The notes under the pieces were generated by a model. The model worked only from the letters and a program-made list of their open reading frames with translations, did not search any database and was not told the origin of the DNA. Positions 1 to 7,951 of a DNA stretch of 22,387 nucleotides are shown one piece after another. The position numbers were made by a program, and so were the translations under genes. Numbering within the stretch: the stretch's first letter is position 1; each line of letters opens with the position of its first letter. The stretch is from F1-120-MAGs238 sp964484185. GTDB taxonomy: Bacteria > Planctomycetota > Phycisphaerae > Phycisphaerales > UBA1924. The stretch covers positions 1 through 22,387 of the forward strand of contig CAZAEQ010000055.1 in the NCBI GenBank assembly GCA_964484185.1, written 5' to 3'.

Positions 1-2
1 GG

Positions 3-386
3 CAGCCCACGCCAGGGGGCAGCTGGGTGAATATCTCAAGCGGAGTCAATACTGACCCTGTTGGTGGGTCAATTCAATTCGTCGCTCAATCGCCTGATGC
101 CGCGACCCTCACGATCAGTGATATCGGCGGAACCGGCACCTTTGCATCCCACTGGGAAAAACGCTGTGTTGTGACGACCAGTTGCGGAAACGTGAACAGT
201 GATTCCGCCACTGCCACGATTTGTGCGGCAGACTTCAACTGCGATGGCACTATCGACTTCTTCGACTACCTCGACTTCGTAGACGCGTTCAGTAGCAATA
301 CTCCAACCGCGGATTTCAACGCGGACGGGAGCATAGATTTCTTTGACTATCTCGACTTTGTTGATGCATTCAGCATTGGCTGCTGA
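3..386 (+). CDS. C-terminal part of a secreted Ig-like/dockerin-repeat protein (5' end outside window)
   Basis: The reading frame is open to the left window edge, so this is the 3' part of a longer gene. A GTG at 27 is the first possible start inside the window but is probably internal. The visible protein begins with an Ig-like beta-sandwich stretch (ATLTISDIGGTG, then CVVTTSCG, a pattern common in planctomycete surface proteins). It then has two tandem calcium-binding dockerin type I-like repeats, each with D-x-N-x-DG-x-x-D followed by FFDYLDFVDAFS. It ends in Ile-Gly-Cys. Proteins of this kind are exported and may be attached to the cell surface or to partner proteins; the partner is unknown. 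The two repeats differ at only two of 21 residues but carry about 12 synonymous differences, so the duplication is old and the sequence is constrained. Family placement is from memory of Phycisphaerales proteins. Confidence 0.8.
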   Translation, partial: QPTPGGSWVNISSGVNTDPVGGSIQFVAQSPDAATLTISDIGGTGTFASHWEKRCVVTTSCGNVNSDSATATICAADFNCDGTIDFFDYLDFVDAFSSNTPTADFNADGSIDFFDYLDFVDAFSIGC

Positions 387-408
387 GTTCACTTTGCAGG
401 CAAGGTAG

Positions 409-437
409 AAGGCCCTGGAGAAATCCGGGGCCTTTTT
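409..437 (+). terminator. Rho-independent terminator after the dockerin gene
   Basis: Bases 409-419 pair with 424-434 to give an 11-bp stem with one G-T wobble. The loop at 420-423 is a GAAA tetraloop, and the stem is followed directly by a T run (433-437). It lies 22 bp after the stop of the dockerin gene and just before the convergent methyltransferase stop at 441. The minus-strand side has no comparable T run, so it mainly serves the plus-strand gene. Confidence 0.85.
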
Positions 438-440
438 CAT

Positions 441-1292
441 TTATTCACGCCGCGTATTCGCATCCTGCTTTTTCATGATAAACAGATAATTAAACCCGCG
501 AAGGAAGAAATTGCCTTCTTCGGCGGCTTTGTGCCAGTTTCCGCGTTGGAGTTTCTGGTTGTGCCGAACCACGGTGATGATGTCAACTGGCTGGAAGTGC
601 TCGCTGAGCATCGCGAAGAGCTCGAAGCCGATGGGGACGAAACCGCTACGGGAGTTGCCGCCTTCGCCCTTGGGTTTTTTGTATGAGTCGCTGACGTAGA
701 GGCCCAGGTAGCGGCGGTTCTTGAGGACGCGATGGGCCTCTCTGATAGTGGCTTTCATGCCGGCGAAGTAGAGGGCGCGGCCTTCATCTTCGTGGACATC
801 GTGATGGCCGATGTCGCCGGGGGTATCACTGTACTTGATGTGTGCGCCGTAGGGCGGGTCCATGAAGAAGAAATCGACTTTGCCATCTTCAACGGGGAGT
901 TTGCGGGCATCGGCCTTGAAGATGTCATCGCGGCGGGGATTGAGGTCGTAGCCCAGAGCTTTTCGATTGAGGTCGCGCGCCACATCAAGTGTTGTTCCGC
1001 TGCCGCAGAATGGGTCGAGAATTAGGTCGTTTTCGCGGGTGTAGCGCATGAGGAGTTGCCGGATGACCCAGCTGGGTGTGGCGCCGATGTAGTCCTTATC
1101 GCCCTGCATTACTTTGCCGGTCGCGCTGGTGTAGTGCTGGCTGGGGTATTCCCAGAGTGTGGATGTGAAGAGTTTGAGAGTGGGGCGGTCAGAGAATGCG
1201 CCGCCGCGGGGCTTGGGTTTTGGCGTGAAGGGCGAGGAGCGCGGGCTGGGTTGGTCAGCATCATCGCGAAAGTTGTCGCGCGGGTTATCCAT
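441..1292 (-). CDS. SAM-dependent DNA methyltransferase-like protein (N6/N4 type)
   Basis: This 283-residue protein has the AdoMet-binding motif I DPFCGSGT (residues 93-100) and the catalytic motif IV DPPY (145-148) of amino-methyltransferases acting on adenine N6 or cytosine N4. Motif I precedes motif IV, and an LWEYPSQHY motif-X-like segment (47-54) lies before both. This is the gamma-like order, not the IV-then-I order of many DPPY enzymes. Residues 1-35 are Pro/Arg-rich and probably disordered. No restriction endonuclease is nearby. It is the last gene of a minus-strand operon, starting 3 bp after the NrnA-like stop, so it may be an orphan epigenetic methylase. An RNA methylase with the same fold cannot be excluded. 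The ATG at 1292 is the only good start. Confidence 0.8.
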   Translation of the reverse strand: MDNPRDNFRDDADQPSPRSSPFTPKPKPRGGAFSDRPTLKLFTSTLWEYPSQHYTSATGKVMQGDKDYIGATPSWVIRQLLMRYTRENDLILDPFCGSGTTLDVARDLNRKALGYDLNPRRDDIFKADARKLPVEDGKVDFFFMDPPYGAHIKYSDTPGDIGHHDVHEDEGRALYFAGMKATIREAHRVLKNRRYLGLYVSDSYKKPKGEGGNSRSGFVPIGFELFAMLSEHFQPVDIITVVRHNQKLQRGNWHKAAEEGNFFLRGFNYLFIMKKQDANTRRE

Positions 1293-1295
1293 GAT

Positions 1296-2321
1296 TTACT
1301 TTACCGCCGATGCGAGGGCCGCGACGACAGCGGATTTTGCTTCGAGGAGTGGGAGGGGCGTCCTGCCGCCTGCTGCGGCAAAATGGCCACCACCGCCGAA
1401 TTTCTGGGCGATCGCGTTGACGTCAACTGCGTTGGGTCCAGCTTTGCTGCGGAAGCTGATTTTGGTGAGGGGCTGGTTCTTTGCGTCCTTGGTTTCGGTG
1501 AAGACCGCGACGACTCGGACGGTGGGGATGAGGGCGGGGAAGTCAACGAAGCCGCCGGTCTCGGAGATTTCGGCACCTGTGGCGGCGAAGTCCTGAGCGG
1601 TGAGCGTCATGGTCGCGAATGAGTTGTTGTTGTGGAGTTCCATGGAGGTCAGGGCGCGAGAGAGAAGTTTGAGACGCTCGGGTCGATCTTGTTGCTCGGT
1701 GAGTTGATAGAGCATGGAGGGCTCAGCGCCAGCTTCGACGCAATCGGCGGCTGCGCGGAGGAGGCGGCCGGTGACGTTGGAGTGGCGGAACCAGCCGGTG
1801 TCGGTGGCCATGCCGAGGTATAGGGGATGAGCGATGTCTTTGGTGAGCTTGGTGAGCAGGCGACAGAGTTCTACCGCGATTTCGCAGACGGCGGCCGCAC
1901 CGGTGTCGACGTAGCGGAGGTCGGCGATATCAGCATCGCCGTGGCGGTGGTGATCGATGACGATGTTGGCAGCGGCGCGACCTTGGAGGAAGGATTTCGT
2001 GTTTTCGAGCTGTGACCACGCGCCGGTGTCGAGCACGAGGGCGAGGGCGTAATCTGCTTTGGGGATTCCAGTTTTGTCGACCAGAAGCAGAGGCGTTTGG
2101 GCGAAAAGGCCGGGGACCCATGCGGGGATTGGTCCGGCGTGCCAGACTTCAACGCTGCCGCCCATTTGCGTGATTGCGCGTGCGACGCCGAGGGAGGAGC
2201 CCGCGGCATCGCCATCGGGCTTGCTGTGGGTCATGACCGCGATTTTGCCACCGGAGGCGATGACGCTTCGGATTTTCTCGGCGATGGCCGCGAGAGTGGT
2301 GTTAGTGGAATATGTGCTCAT
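1296..2321 (-). CDS. nrnA: DHH/DHHA1 phosphoesterase, NrnA-type oligoribonuclease / pAp phosphatase
   Basis: The 341-residue protein shows the full DHH-family set of metal ligands: HSKPDGD (32-38), DTG at 98-100, the DHH triad (123-125) and a DTGWF element (D174). The C-terminal DHHA1 substrate motif GGGGHFAAAGG is at 309-319. NrnA enzymes are Mn-dependent cytoplasmic hydrolases that degrade 2-5 nt RNA fragments and dephosphorylate 3'-phosphoadenosine 5'-phosphate; some relatives cleave c-di-AMP or pApA. Length matches NrnA (about 310-340 residues) and excludes RecJ and the GdpP class, which carry extra domains. The start overlaps the ribF stop by 4 bp (ATGA), indicating translational coupling. 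Exact substrate is inferred from family membership. Confidence 0.88.
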   Translation of the reverse strand: MSTYSTNTTLAAIAEKIRSVIASGGKIAVMTHSKPDGDAAGSSLGVARAITQMGGSVEVWHAGPIPAWVPGLFAQTPLLLVDKTGIPKADYALALVLDTGAWSQLENTKSFLQGRAAANIVIDHHRHGDADIADLRYVDTGAAAVCEIAVELCRLLTKLTKDIAHPLYLGMATDTGWFRHSNVTGRLLRAAADCVEAGAEPSMLYQLTEQQDRPERLKLLSRALTSMELHNNNSFATMTLTAQDFAATGAEISETGGFVDFPALIPTVRVVAVFTETKDAKNQPLTKISFRSKAGPNAVDVNAIAQKFGGGGHFAAAGGRTPLPLLEAKSAVVAALASAVK

Positions 2322-3265
2322 GCGTGTGCTTTCATTGTTGTACAGAGTTGCTCAATGCGAGCACAATCCCGATGGATTTGTTCGACGAGTGGGGTGAGGC
2401 CGTTGAATTTGAGGTCATCGCGAATCCAGTGGGTGATGTCGATGTTGAGTTTCCAGCCGTATTCGGGGAGGCCGGCGATGGTGAAGCCGGATTTGGGCGC
2501 GCGCATGAGGTGGACTTCCATACGGCGGCCGATTCCGTCGAACGTTGGACGTGTGCCGACGTTCAAGGCGGCGATGAATGTGCGACCGTCTTCAAGAGAC
2601 CCGCGTCCTCCGTAGACGCCATCCATCGGAAGCAGTTGTTCGGTGGAAACGTTTGCGGTGGGGATGCCGATGGTGCGACCGCGACGATCGCCTTGGACAA
2701 CAGTTGCTTGAATCTGGTAGGGGCGACCGAGGACGCGGGCGGCATCGCTGACGCGACCGTGGCTGAGCAACCAGCGGATGCGAGTGCTTGAAGCGGTGAC
2801 TATCAGTTGATCATCGAGATCGACTTCGACGGCTTCCACGATCTCAACACAGAAGTTCATCGAAGCGCCGAAATCCCGCAGAATGGGAATAGTCCCGCTG
2901 CGGCCTTTGGCAAAGTGAAAGTCTGGCCCTTCGACGAAGACGGTGGGCTTCCACTTCGAAATGACAAACTCAATGAATTCTTTGGCGTTGAGATTCAGGA
3001 ATTCGCGAGTGGGCTGAAGTTGGTGGACTTCATCTGCACCTGCAGCCCGGAGGAGTTGAGCGCGATGACCAAATGTGGTGAGTCGGGCGGGCTCGGTTCC
3101 CGGCCGCAGCACTGAATTGGGATGGGGGTCAAAGGCCAAGGCGATGACTTTTCCATGGGAGCTGACCAGTTCACGTGCACGCCTGATAAGCGCAACATGA
3201 CCCAGGTGAACTCCATCAAAGTTCCCGACTGTGACGGCTATGGGTTGCGGAGCGGTTAGGGGCAT
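2318..3265 (-). CDS. ribF: Bifunctional riboflavin kinase / FAD synthetase
   Basis: The N-terminal FMN adenylyltransferase domain has the nucleotidyltransferase signature GNFDGVHLGH (residues 14-23) and a segment KWKPTVFVEGPDFHFAKGR that binds substrate in this family. The C-terminal flavokinase domain shows GRTIGIPTANVS, followed by DGVYGG and NVGTRPTFDG. The enzyme phosphorylates riboflavin to FMN and adenylates it to FAD in the cytoplasm. At 315 residues it has the usual RibF length. It is the first gene of the three-gene minus-strand operon (ribF, nrnA, methyltransferase). The start at 3265 lies close before the first conserved block and has no obvious Shine-Dalgarno site. The promoter presumably lies in the 113-bp divergent gap to putA. 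Confidence 0.95.
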   Translation of the reverse strand: MPLTAPQPIAVTVGNFDGVHLGHVALIRRARELVSSHGKVIALAFDPHPNSVLRPGTEPARLTTFGHRAQLLRAAGADEVHQLQPTREFLNLNAKEFIEFVISKWKPTVFVEGPDFHFAKGRSGTIPILRDFGASMNFCVEIVEAVEVDLDDQLIVTASSTRIRWLLSHGRVSDAARVLGRPYQIQATVVQGDRRGRTIGIPTANVSTEQLLPMDGVYGGRGSLEDGRTFIAALNVGTRPTFDGIGRRMEVHLMRAPKSGFTIAGLPEYGWKLNIDITHWIRDDLKFNGLTPLVEQIHRDCARIEQLCTTMKAHA

Positions 3266-3378
3266 ATGCAGGCAGATCGTTGGCAGGCCAAATGGGATTG
3301 TGAGGTGAAAAAAGGAACGTTGGGGGCTCCGCGGCGACCTAAAGTAGGGGCTCTAAAAAGTATCAGATAAGGACACCC

Positions 3379-6300
3379 ATGGGCTTCTTTTCGAAAAAAC
3401 CAAAAACTTCAGCGCCAACTGTGACGGTTTCGACTTCAAACGCCGCTGCTGCTCCGGCCGCGAGCGGGCGAGAAGGCCGCATATTTGATCTTGGGTCTGA
3501 CATGCTGCGGCGGGCGCGGGCACACAAGACCGGGTTGCTTTCTGCCAAGTTTTATTCGGACAAGCTGATGGAATGGTCCATGAAGGATCAGAATTTCAAG
3601 GTTCAATTCTTCAGGTTCATTGATGCGTTCCCGACGTTGCGAAGCAGCGATGCGGTCTATGAACACCTGATGGATTACATGTCGCAGCCGGGCGTGAACC
3701 CGCCGGACATGATTAAGGCGAGTTTCAAGGCGGGGTCGCTCGCCAAGGGTGTGTTCACGGCGACGATGTCTTCGCAGATCAAGGGCATGGCGGAGAAGTT
3801 CATTGCGGGGACGGATGCATCATCGAGCTTACCAGGGCTGCGGAAATTGTGGGATGATGGAATTGCTTTCAGTGTTGACCTGCTGGGTGAGGCGTGCGTT
3901 TCGGATCAGGAGGCCGATGCATACCAGGCGAAGTATCTTGACCTGATTCAGAACCTGCCAGCACAGGTGGCGAATTGGCCTGGGAATCCGCGGCTTGAGA
4001 GCGATCATCTGGGGACTGTGCCGCGGGTGAATGTGTCGATCAAGATTTCTTCGCTGTCGGCCCGGACTGATCCGATTGATTCGGAAGGTGCGATGCGGGA
4101 CTTGATGTCGCGATTGCTGCCGATTCTCGAAACTGCCCGCGACCGCGGCGTGTTTGTGAACTTCGACATGGAGCAGTATGCGCTCAAGGACTTCTCGATT
4201 GAGTTGTTCCAGCGGTGCTGCGAAAAGGTCGATTTCCAGGCTGGCCTGGCGATGCAGGCGTATTTGAAGTCCGGCGTCGATGATGCGAAGAAGGTGTGTG
4301 ATTGGGCACGGCGGACCGGAAGAGTTGTGACCGTCCGACTTGTGAAGGGTGCGTATTGGGATTACGAAGTTATCAATGCTGAAGCACGCGGGTGGCCGTG
4401 TCCTGTGTGGGGCACCAAGTGGCAGACTGATGCGAGCTTTGAGCGGATGGTGGAAGTGTTCCTGGATAATGCCCCGCGGGAAAAGAAGCAGGGGGGCGTC
4501 AAGCTTGCCTTGGGATCGCATAATGTGCGGTCGATCGCGGCGGCGATGGCGGGGGTTGAGGCCAGGGGATTGCCGCGGGAAGCCCTGGAATTGCAGATGT
4601 TGCATGGCATGGCCGATCAGCTGAAATATGCGGCGGCGGAGATGGGTTTGCGCATTCGCGAGTACGTGCCGGTTGGAGAAATGATTCCCGGTATGGCGTA
4701 CTTGGTGCGGCGTTTGCTTGAGAACACAAGCAATGAGAGCTGGCTCAAGGCTGGGTTCATGGATAATGCGGATCCGGGTGCGCTGCTGCGTGCGCCTGGC
4801 CCGGCGAATTCGAGTGAATCGACCAGTTCAGATTTGTATCAGGTTGCGCCCGAGCGGCACATGCTCTCGCCATCACATCCGGCGGTGGGTAATGGGAGGC
4901 CATTCTTTACCGAGCCATTCCGAGATTTCTCGGATGCGAAGCAGCGGCAGAATTTCGCGGCGGCGATCGCCCGGGCGACAGTTCCCAAGATCGCGAGCGA
5001 TAAGACTGTTGAGCAGGGCACGCAAATGGTGACCGAGGCCGTGAAGGCGTTCCCAGCGTGGCGAGACTTGGATCATGTACTTCGTTCGAACATTATGATT
5101 AAGGCCGCGGACCTGATGCGTCAGCAGCGCGATGGACTTGCTGGCGTCATGATCCGCGAGGCAGGGAAGACCTGGCGCGAAGCTGATGCGGATGTGTGCG
5201 AAGCGATCGATTTCTGTGATTACTACGCGCGAGTTGCGCCGACGTTGTTTGAAAGAAAGAGGCTCGGTAAATTTATTGGTGAACTCGATGAGACGTTCTA
5301 TCAACCTCGCGGCGTGGCGGTCATCATCAGTCCCTGGAATTTCCCGCTGGCGATTGCGTGCGGCATGACAGTGGGCGCGCTGGTGACGGGCAACACGGCG
5401 ATCGTGAAGCCGGCGGAGCAGTCAATCGGCATCGCCAGCATCATGTGCGACATTTTGTGGGAAGCTATGAAGCAGTGTGGATTGAGCAACGATTTCGCGC
5501 ACGGCGTGTTGCATTTCTGCGCTGGGCCAGGTCGAACCACTGGTGCGGCGCTGGTACGAGATCCACGTGTGGCGTTGATTGCGTTCACCGGGTCACGCGA
5601 TGTCGGTCTGGATATCGCTACCGCGGCGGCACCAGGTTCGCCGTTTACCGATAGCACGGTGGTAGGTAAGACCACGCACCTCAAGCATGTGATCTGCGAA
5701 ATGGGCGGCAAAAACGCTCTGATCCTGGATACTTCAGCTGACCTGGATGAAGCGGTGCTCGCCGTTCGCTACTCGGCATTTGGATATCAAGGGCAGAAAT
5801 GTTCAGCGTGTTCACGCTGCATCATCGTCGATCCAGATGGGCCAGATGGCGAGCAGACGAAGAAGTTCCTGAGCCGTCTGGTCGAAGCAAGTCGCGCGCT
5901 CACGATCGGTGACCCGCTGCTGTGCGGAACCGATGTCGGCCCGGTCATCGATGCAAAGGCTAAGAAATCGATGCTCAGCTTTATTGAGGATGCATCGAAG
6001 GTTTCCCGTCTTGAGCTTTCGTTGCCAGTTCCGGCGGGACTGGAAGAAAAGACTGGACGAGCGTTCGTTGGACCGACGATTTTCTCACGTGTCATGCCCG
6101 ATCATCGCCTGGCACAGGAAGAAGTGTTCGGCCCGGTGCTCGCCGTCATGCACGCCAAGACGTTCGACGAAGCACTGGACATCGCCAACAGTTCGCATTA
6201 CAAACTGACCGGCGGACTCTTCAGCCGCAAGCCTGCACATATTGAGCGTGCCAAACGCGAGTTCCGCGTCGGCAACCTCTATATCAATCGTGGTACAACA

Positions 6301-6450
6301 GGGGCGTTGGTTGGTCGCCAGCCATTCGGCGGATTCGCCATGTCCGGTGGCGGATCAAAGGCCGGCGGCATCGACTACCTGCTGCACTTCGTCGATCCGC
6401 GAGCCATCTGTGAGAACACACTCCGCCGCGGTTTTGCACCTGAACTCTGA
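3379..6450 (+). CDS. putA: Bifunctional proline dehydrogenase / glutamate-semialdehyde dehydrogenase (PutA)
   Basis: This 1023-residue protein oxidises proline to P5C with FAD and then oxidises glutamate semialdehyde to glutamate with NAD. The N-terminal half is the PRODH barrel, with RLVKGAYWDYEV, GSHNVRS, LQMLHGMADQ and the substrate-binding REYVPVGEMIPGMAYLVRR block beginning near residue 426. The C-terminal half is an aldehyde dehydrogenase, with PWNFPLAIACG, the Glu774 of CEMGGKN, the catalytic Cys808 in YQGQKCSACSR and EEVFGP. It lacks the N-terminal ribbon-helix-helix domain of E. coli PutA, so it should not autoregulate, and it lacks the extra C-terminal domain of long PutAs. AAGGA at 3369-3373, 5 nt before the ATG, supports the start. 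It is divergent from ribF and converges with the PhoX gene with only 8 bp between stops. Confidence 0.96.
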   Translation: MGFFSKKPKTSAPTVTVSTSNAAAAPAASGREGRIFDLGSDMLRRARAHKTGLLSAKFYSDKLMEWSMKDQNFKVQFFRFIDAFPTLRSSDAVYEHLMDYMSQPGVNPPDMIKASFKAGSLAKGVFTATMSSQIKGMAEKFIAGTDASSSLPGLRKLWDDGIAFSVDLLGEACVSDQEADAYQAKYLDLIQNLPAQVANWPGNPRLESDHLGTVPRVNVSIKISSLSARTDPIDSEGAMRDLMSRLLPILETARDRGVFVNFDMEQYALKDFSIELFQRCCEKVDFQAGLAMQAYLKSGVDDAKKVCDWARRTGRVVTVRLVKGAYWDYEVINAEARGWPCPVWGTKWQTDASFERMVEVFLDNAPREKKQGGVKLALGSHNVRSIAAAMAGVEARGLPREALELQMLHGMADQLKYAAAEMGLRIREYVPVGEMIPGMAYLVRRLLENTSNESWLKAGFMDNADPGALLRAPGPANSSESTSSDLYQVAPERHMLSPSHPAVGNGRPFFTEPFRDFSDAKQRQNFAAAIARATVPKIASDKTVEQGTQMVTEAVKAFPAWRDLDHVLRSNIMIKAADLMRQQRDGLAGVMIREAGKTWREADADVCEAIDFCDYYARVAPTLFERKRLGKFIGELDETFYQPRGVAVIISPWNFPLAIACGMTVGALVTGNTAIVKPAEQSIGIASIMCDILWEAMKQCGLSNDFAHGVLHFCAGPGRTTGAALVRDPRVALIAFTGSRDVGLDIATAAAPGSPFTDSTVVGKTTHLKHVICEMGGKNALILDTSADLDEAVLAVRYSAFGYQGQKCSACSRCIIVDPDGPDGEQTKKFLSRLVEASRALTIGDPLLCGTDVGPVIDAKAKKSMLSFIEDASKVSRLELSLPVPAGLEEKTGRAFVGPTIFSRVMPDHRLAQEEVFGPVLAVMHAKTFDEALDIANSSHYKLTGGLFSRKPAHIERAKREFRVGNLYINRGTTGALVGRQPFGGFAMSGGGSKAGGIDYLLHFVDPRAICENTLRRGFAPEL

Positions 6451-6458
6451 TTCAAGAA

Positions 6459-7874
6459 CTAATCGCGGTTCCAGGGCCCTGTAATGGCGAGTGTTGCGCC
6501 ATGGCTTTGCATATTGACAAACATGGTTGAACCGTCGGGCGAGAAACACGCGCCAGCGAATTCATCGTGCTTGTCAGAGTTCTGGCCAAAGTAAGACACG
6601 TGACCTTGCGGCGTCACACGCACCATGTGGTTCGGCTCGTTTCCATCTTCGCACACGAACAGGTCTCCCCACGGGGAGATACACATGTTGTCGGGATACT
6701 GAATGACTGATGCGTCGTTGGGTTCTAGGAAGAGTTCCAGTGCGCCCGGGGCATCCTTCTCTCCCGCAGTTCCTTCGTGTGGGCTCGGGACATAACGGAA
6801 GATCTGGCCGAGTCTCTTGCTGCCACCATTTGTGCAGTCAAAATAAATGCCATCGTTTCCGGTCCACATTCCTTCGCCACGTGCAAAGCGGGTAGCACCG
6901 CTGGCGAAGCCGCGATGTCTCAGATCGTTGGCTTTGAGCGATTCAACATCCTCCAGATCAATCCAGCGAACTGGTGCTTTGTCTCCACGCTTGATCGTCT
7001 GCTTCTCCCAGTTTCGAGAGTCATTGATTTCCCATTTAGGAAGAACTGCAAGAGCCTGTAGAGTTCCGCCTTCTTTGAGTTTCTCTTTCACATGTGGGAT
7101 GAATCGATAGAGCAGTCCGTCGACGCGGTCTTCGGTGAGGTAGATGATTCCAGTGCGAGGATCAAGCGCAACGGCCTCGTGGAAAAAGCGTCCCATCGCT
7201 TTGATCGGCTCTGGTTTGATGAGTCCGCTTTCAATGGATGCGGGAACTTCAAACACCCATCCGTGCGTTTCTTTGACATTGAATTTCTTGTCGGCCTCGC
7301 CCGCGTCTGCAGGTGTACAACCGACTTCTTCGCACGTAAGCCAGGTTCCCCATGGGGTCGGGCCACCAGCGCAATTGCGCATGGTTCCTGCAAGACTCAT
7401 GAAGTGCTTTTTCAGCGATTTTGACTTGGTGTCGTATTGCAGAGTGGTGGTGCCGCCGATGCAGGGGAATTCAGTTGTTCCGGCATCATAAATTCGCGAA
7501 GCATCGATCTTTGGCATCCGCTGATTGCCTGGTCCAAACGGGCTGTACTTCACCCAGGTTGGTTCCAATTCATGGTTGCGGACCAGAATAGTGGTCCCAT
7601 CAGGCCCTGAAAACGCGGCCATTCCATCGTGCTTTCCAGGCACCAGCAACCCGTCATCCATGGTCTCACCCAGCCGCGAAAACAGCTGATAACTGAATCC
7701 AGCCGGGAGATCGAGGAGTTTTGCGGAATCTTTAAGGAGCGGGCCATAATCTCGCGCGGGAGCTCTTGAGGTCAGCGATGCAAAGGCGTTCTTCGACATA
7801 GCCATCGAAAGGCCTGCGAAGCCGGCGCTCAGCGCAGCGGACCGAAGTAGAAAAGTGCGACGATTCATGTTCAT
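6459..7874 (-). CDS. Tat-exported PhoX-type (DUF839) alkaline phosphatase
   Basis: The 471-residue protein starts with a twin-arginine signal (NRRTFLLRSAALSAGFAGLS, ending near ASLTSRA), as expected for a metalloenzyme exported folded. The mature part matches the PhoX/DUF839 beta-propeller family: DDGLLVPGKHDGMAAF, LVRNHELEP, the NCAGGPTPWGTWLTCEE block with its Cys and Glu residues, FHEAVALDP, RGEGMW and YPDNMCISPWGDLFV. PhoX enzymes bind Ca and Fe and release phosphate from organic phosphoesters in the periplasm. ATG at 7874 directly begins the Tat signal; another ATG lies two codons in. It lies 77 bp downstream of the terC gene on the same strand, and a small CTTTCA/TGAAAG hairpin sits in that gap. 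No Pho box could be identified by eye. Phosphatase activity is by family only. Confidence 0.85.
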   Translation of the reverse strand: MNMNRRTFLLRSAALSAGFAGLSMAMSKNAFASLTSRAPARDYGPLLKDSAKLLDLPAGFSYQLFSRLGETMDDGLLVPGKHDGMAAFSGPDGTTILVRNHELEPTWVKYSPFGPGNQRMPKIDASRIYDAGTTEFPCIGGTTTLQYDTKSKSLKKHFMSLAGTMRNCAGGPTPWGTWLTCEEVGCTPADAGEADKKFNVKETHGWVFEVPASIESGLIKPEPIKAMGRFFHEAVALDPRTGIIYLTEDRVDGLLYRFIPHVKEKLKEGGTLQALAVLPKWEINDSRNWEKQTIKRGDKAPVRWIDLEDVESLKANDLRHRGFASGATRFARGEGMWTGNDGIYFDCTNGGSKRLGQIFRYVPSPHEGTAGEKDAPGALELFLEPNDASVIQYPDNMCISPWGDLFVCEDGNEPNHMVRVTPQGHVSYFGQNSDKHDEFAGACFSPDGSTMFVNMQSHGATLAITGPWNRD

Positions 7875-7951
7875 ATGGGGCCGCTTTCAATGAGATGAAA
7901 GGGTAGCCACAATGCAACGCAGACTGGAGCCGTTGGCGGTAAAGAAAGGGT

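Noticed and set aside
69..440. Minus-strand frame opposite the dockerin gene
   Set aside because: It is the antisense shadow of a gene with clear domain content and spans its terminator.
732..2615. Several long plus-strand frames across the ribF-nrnA-methylase operon
   Set aside because: They are antisense shadows of three well-supported genes and have low-complexity Gly/Ala/Glu-rich products.
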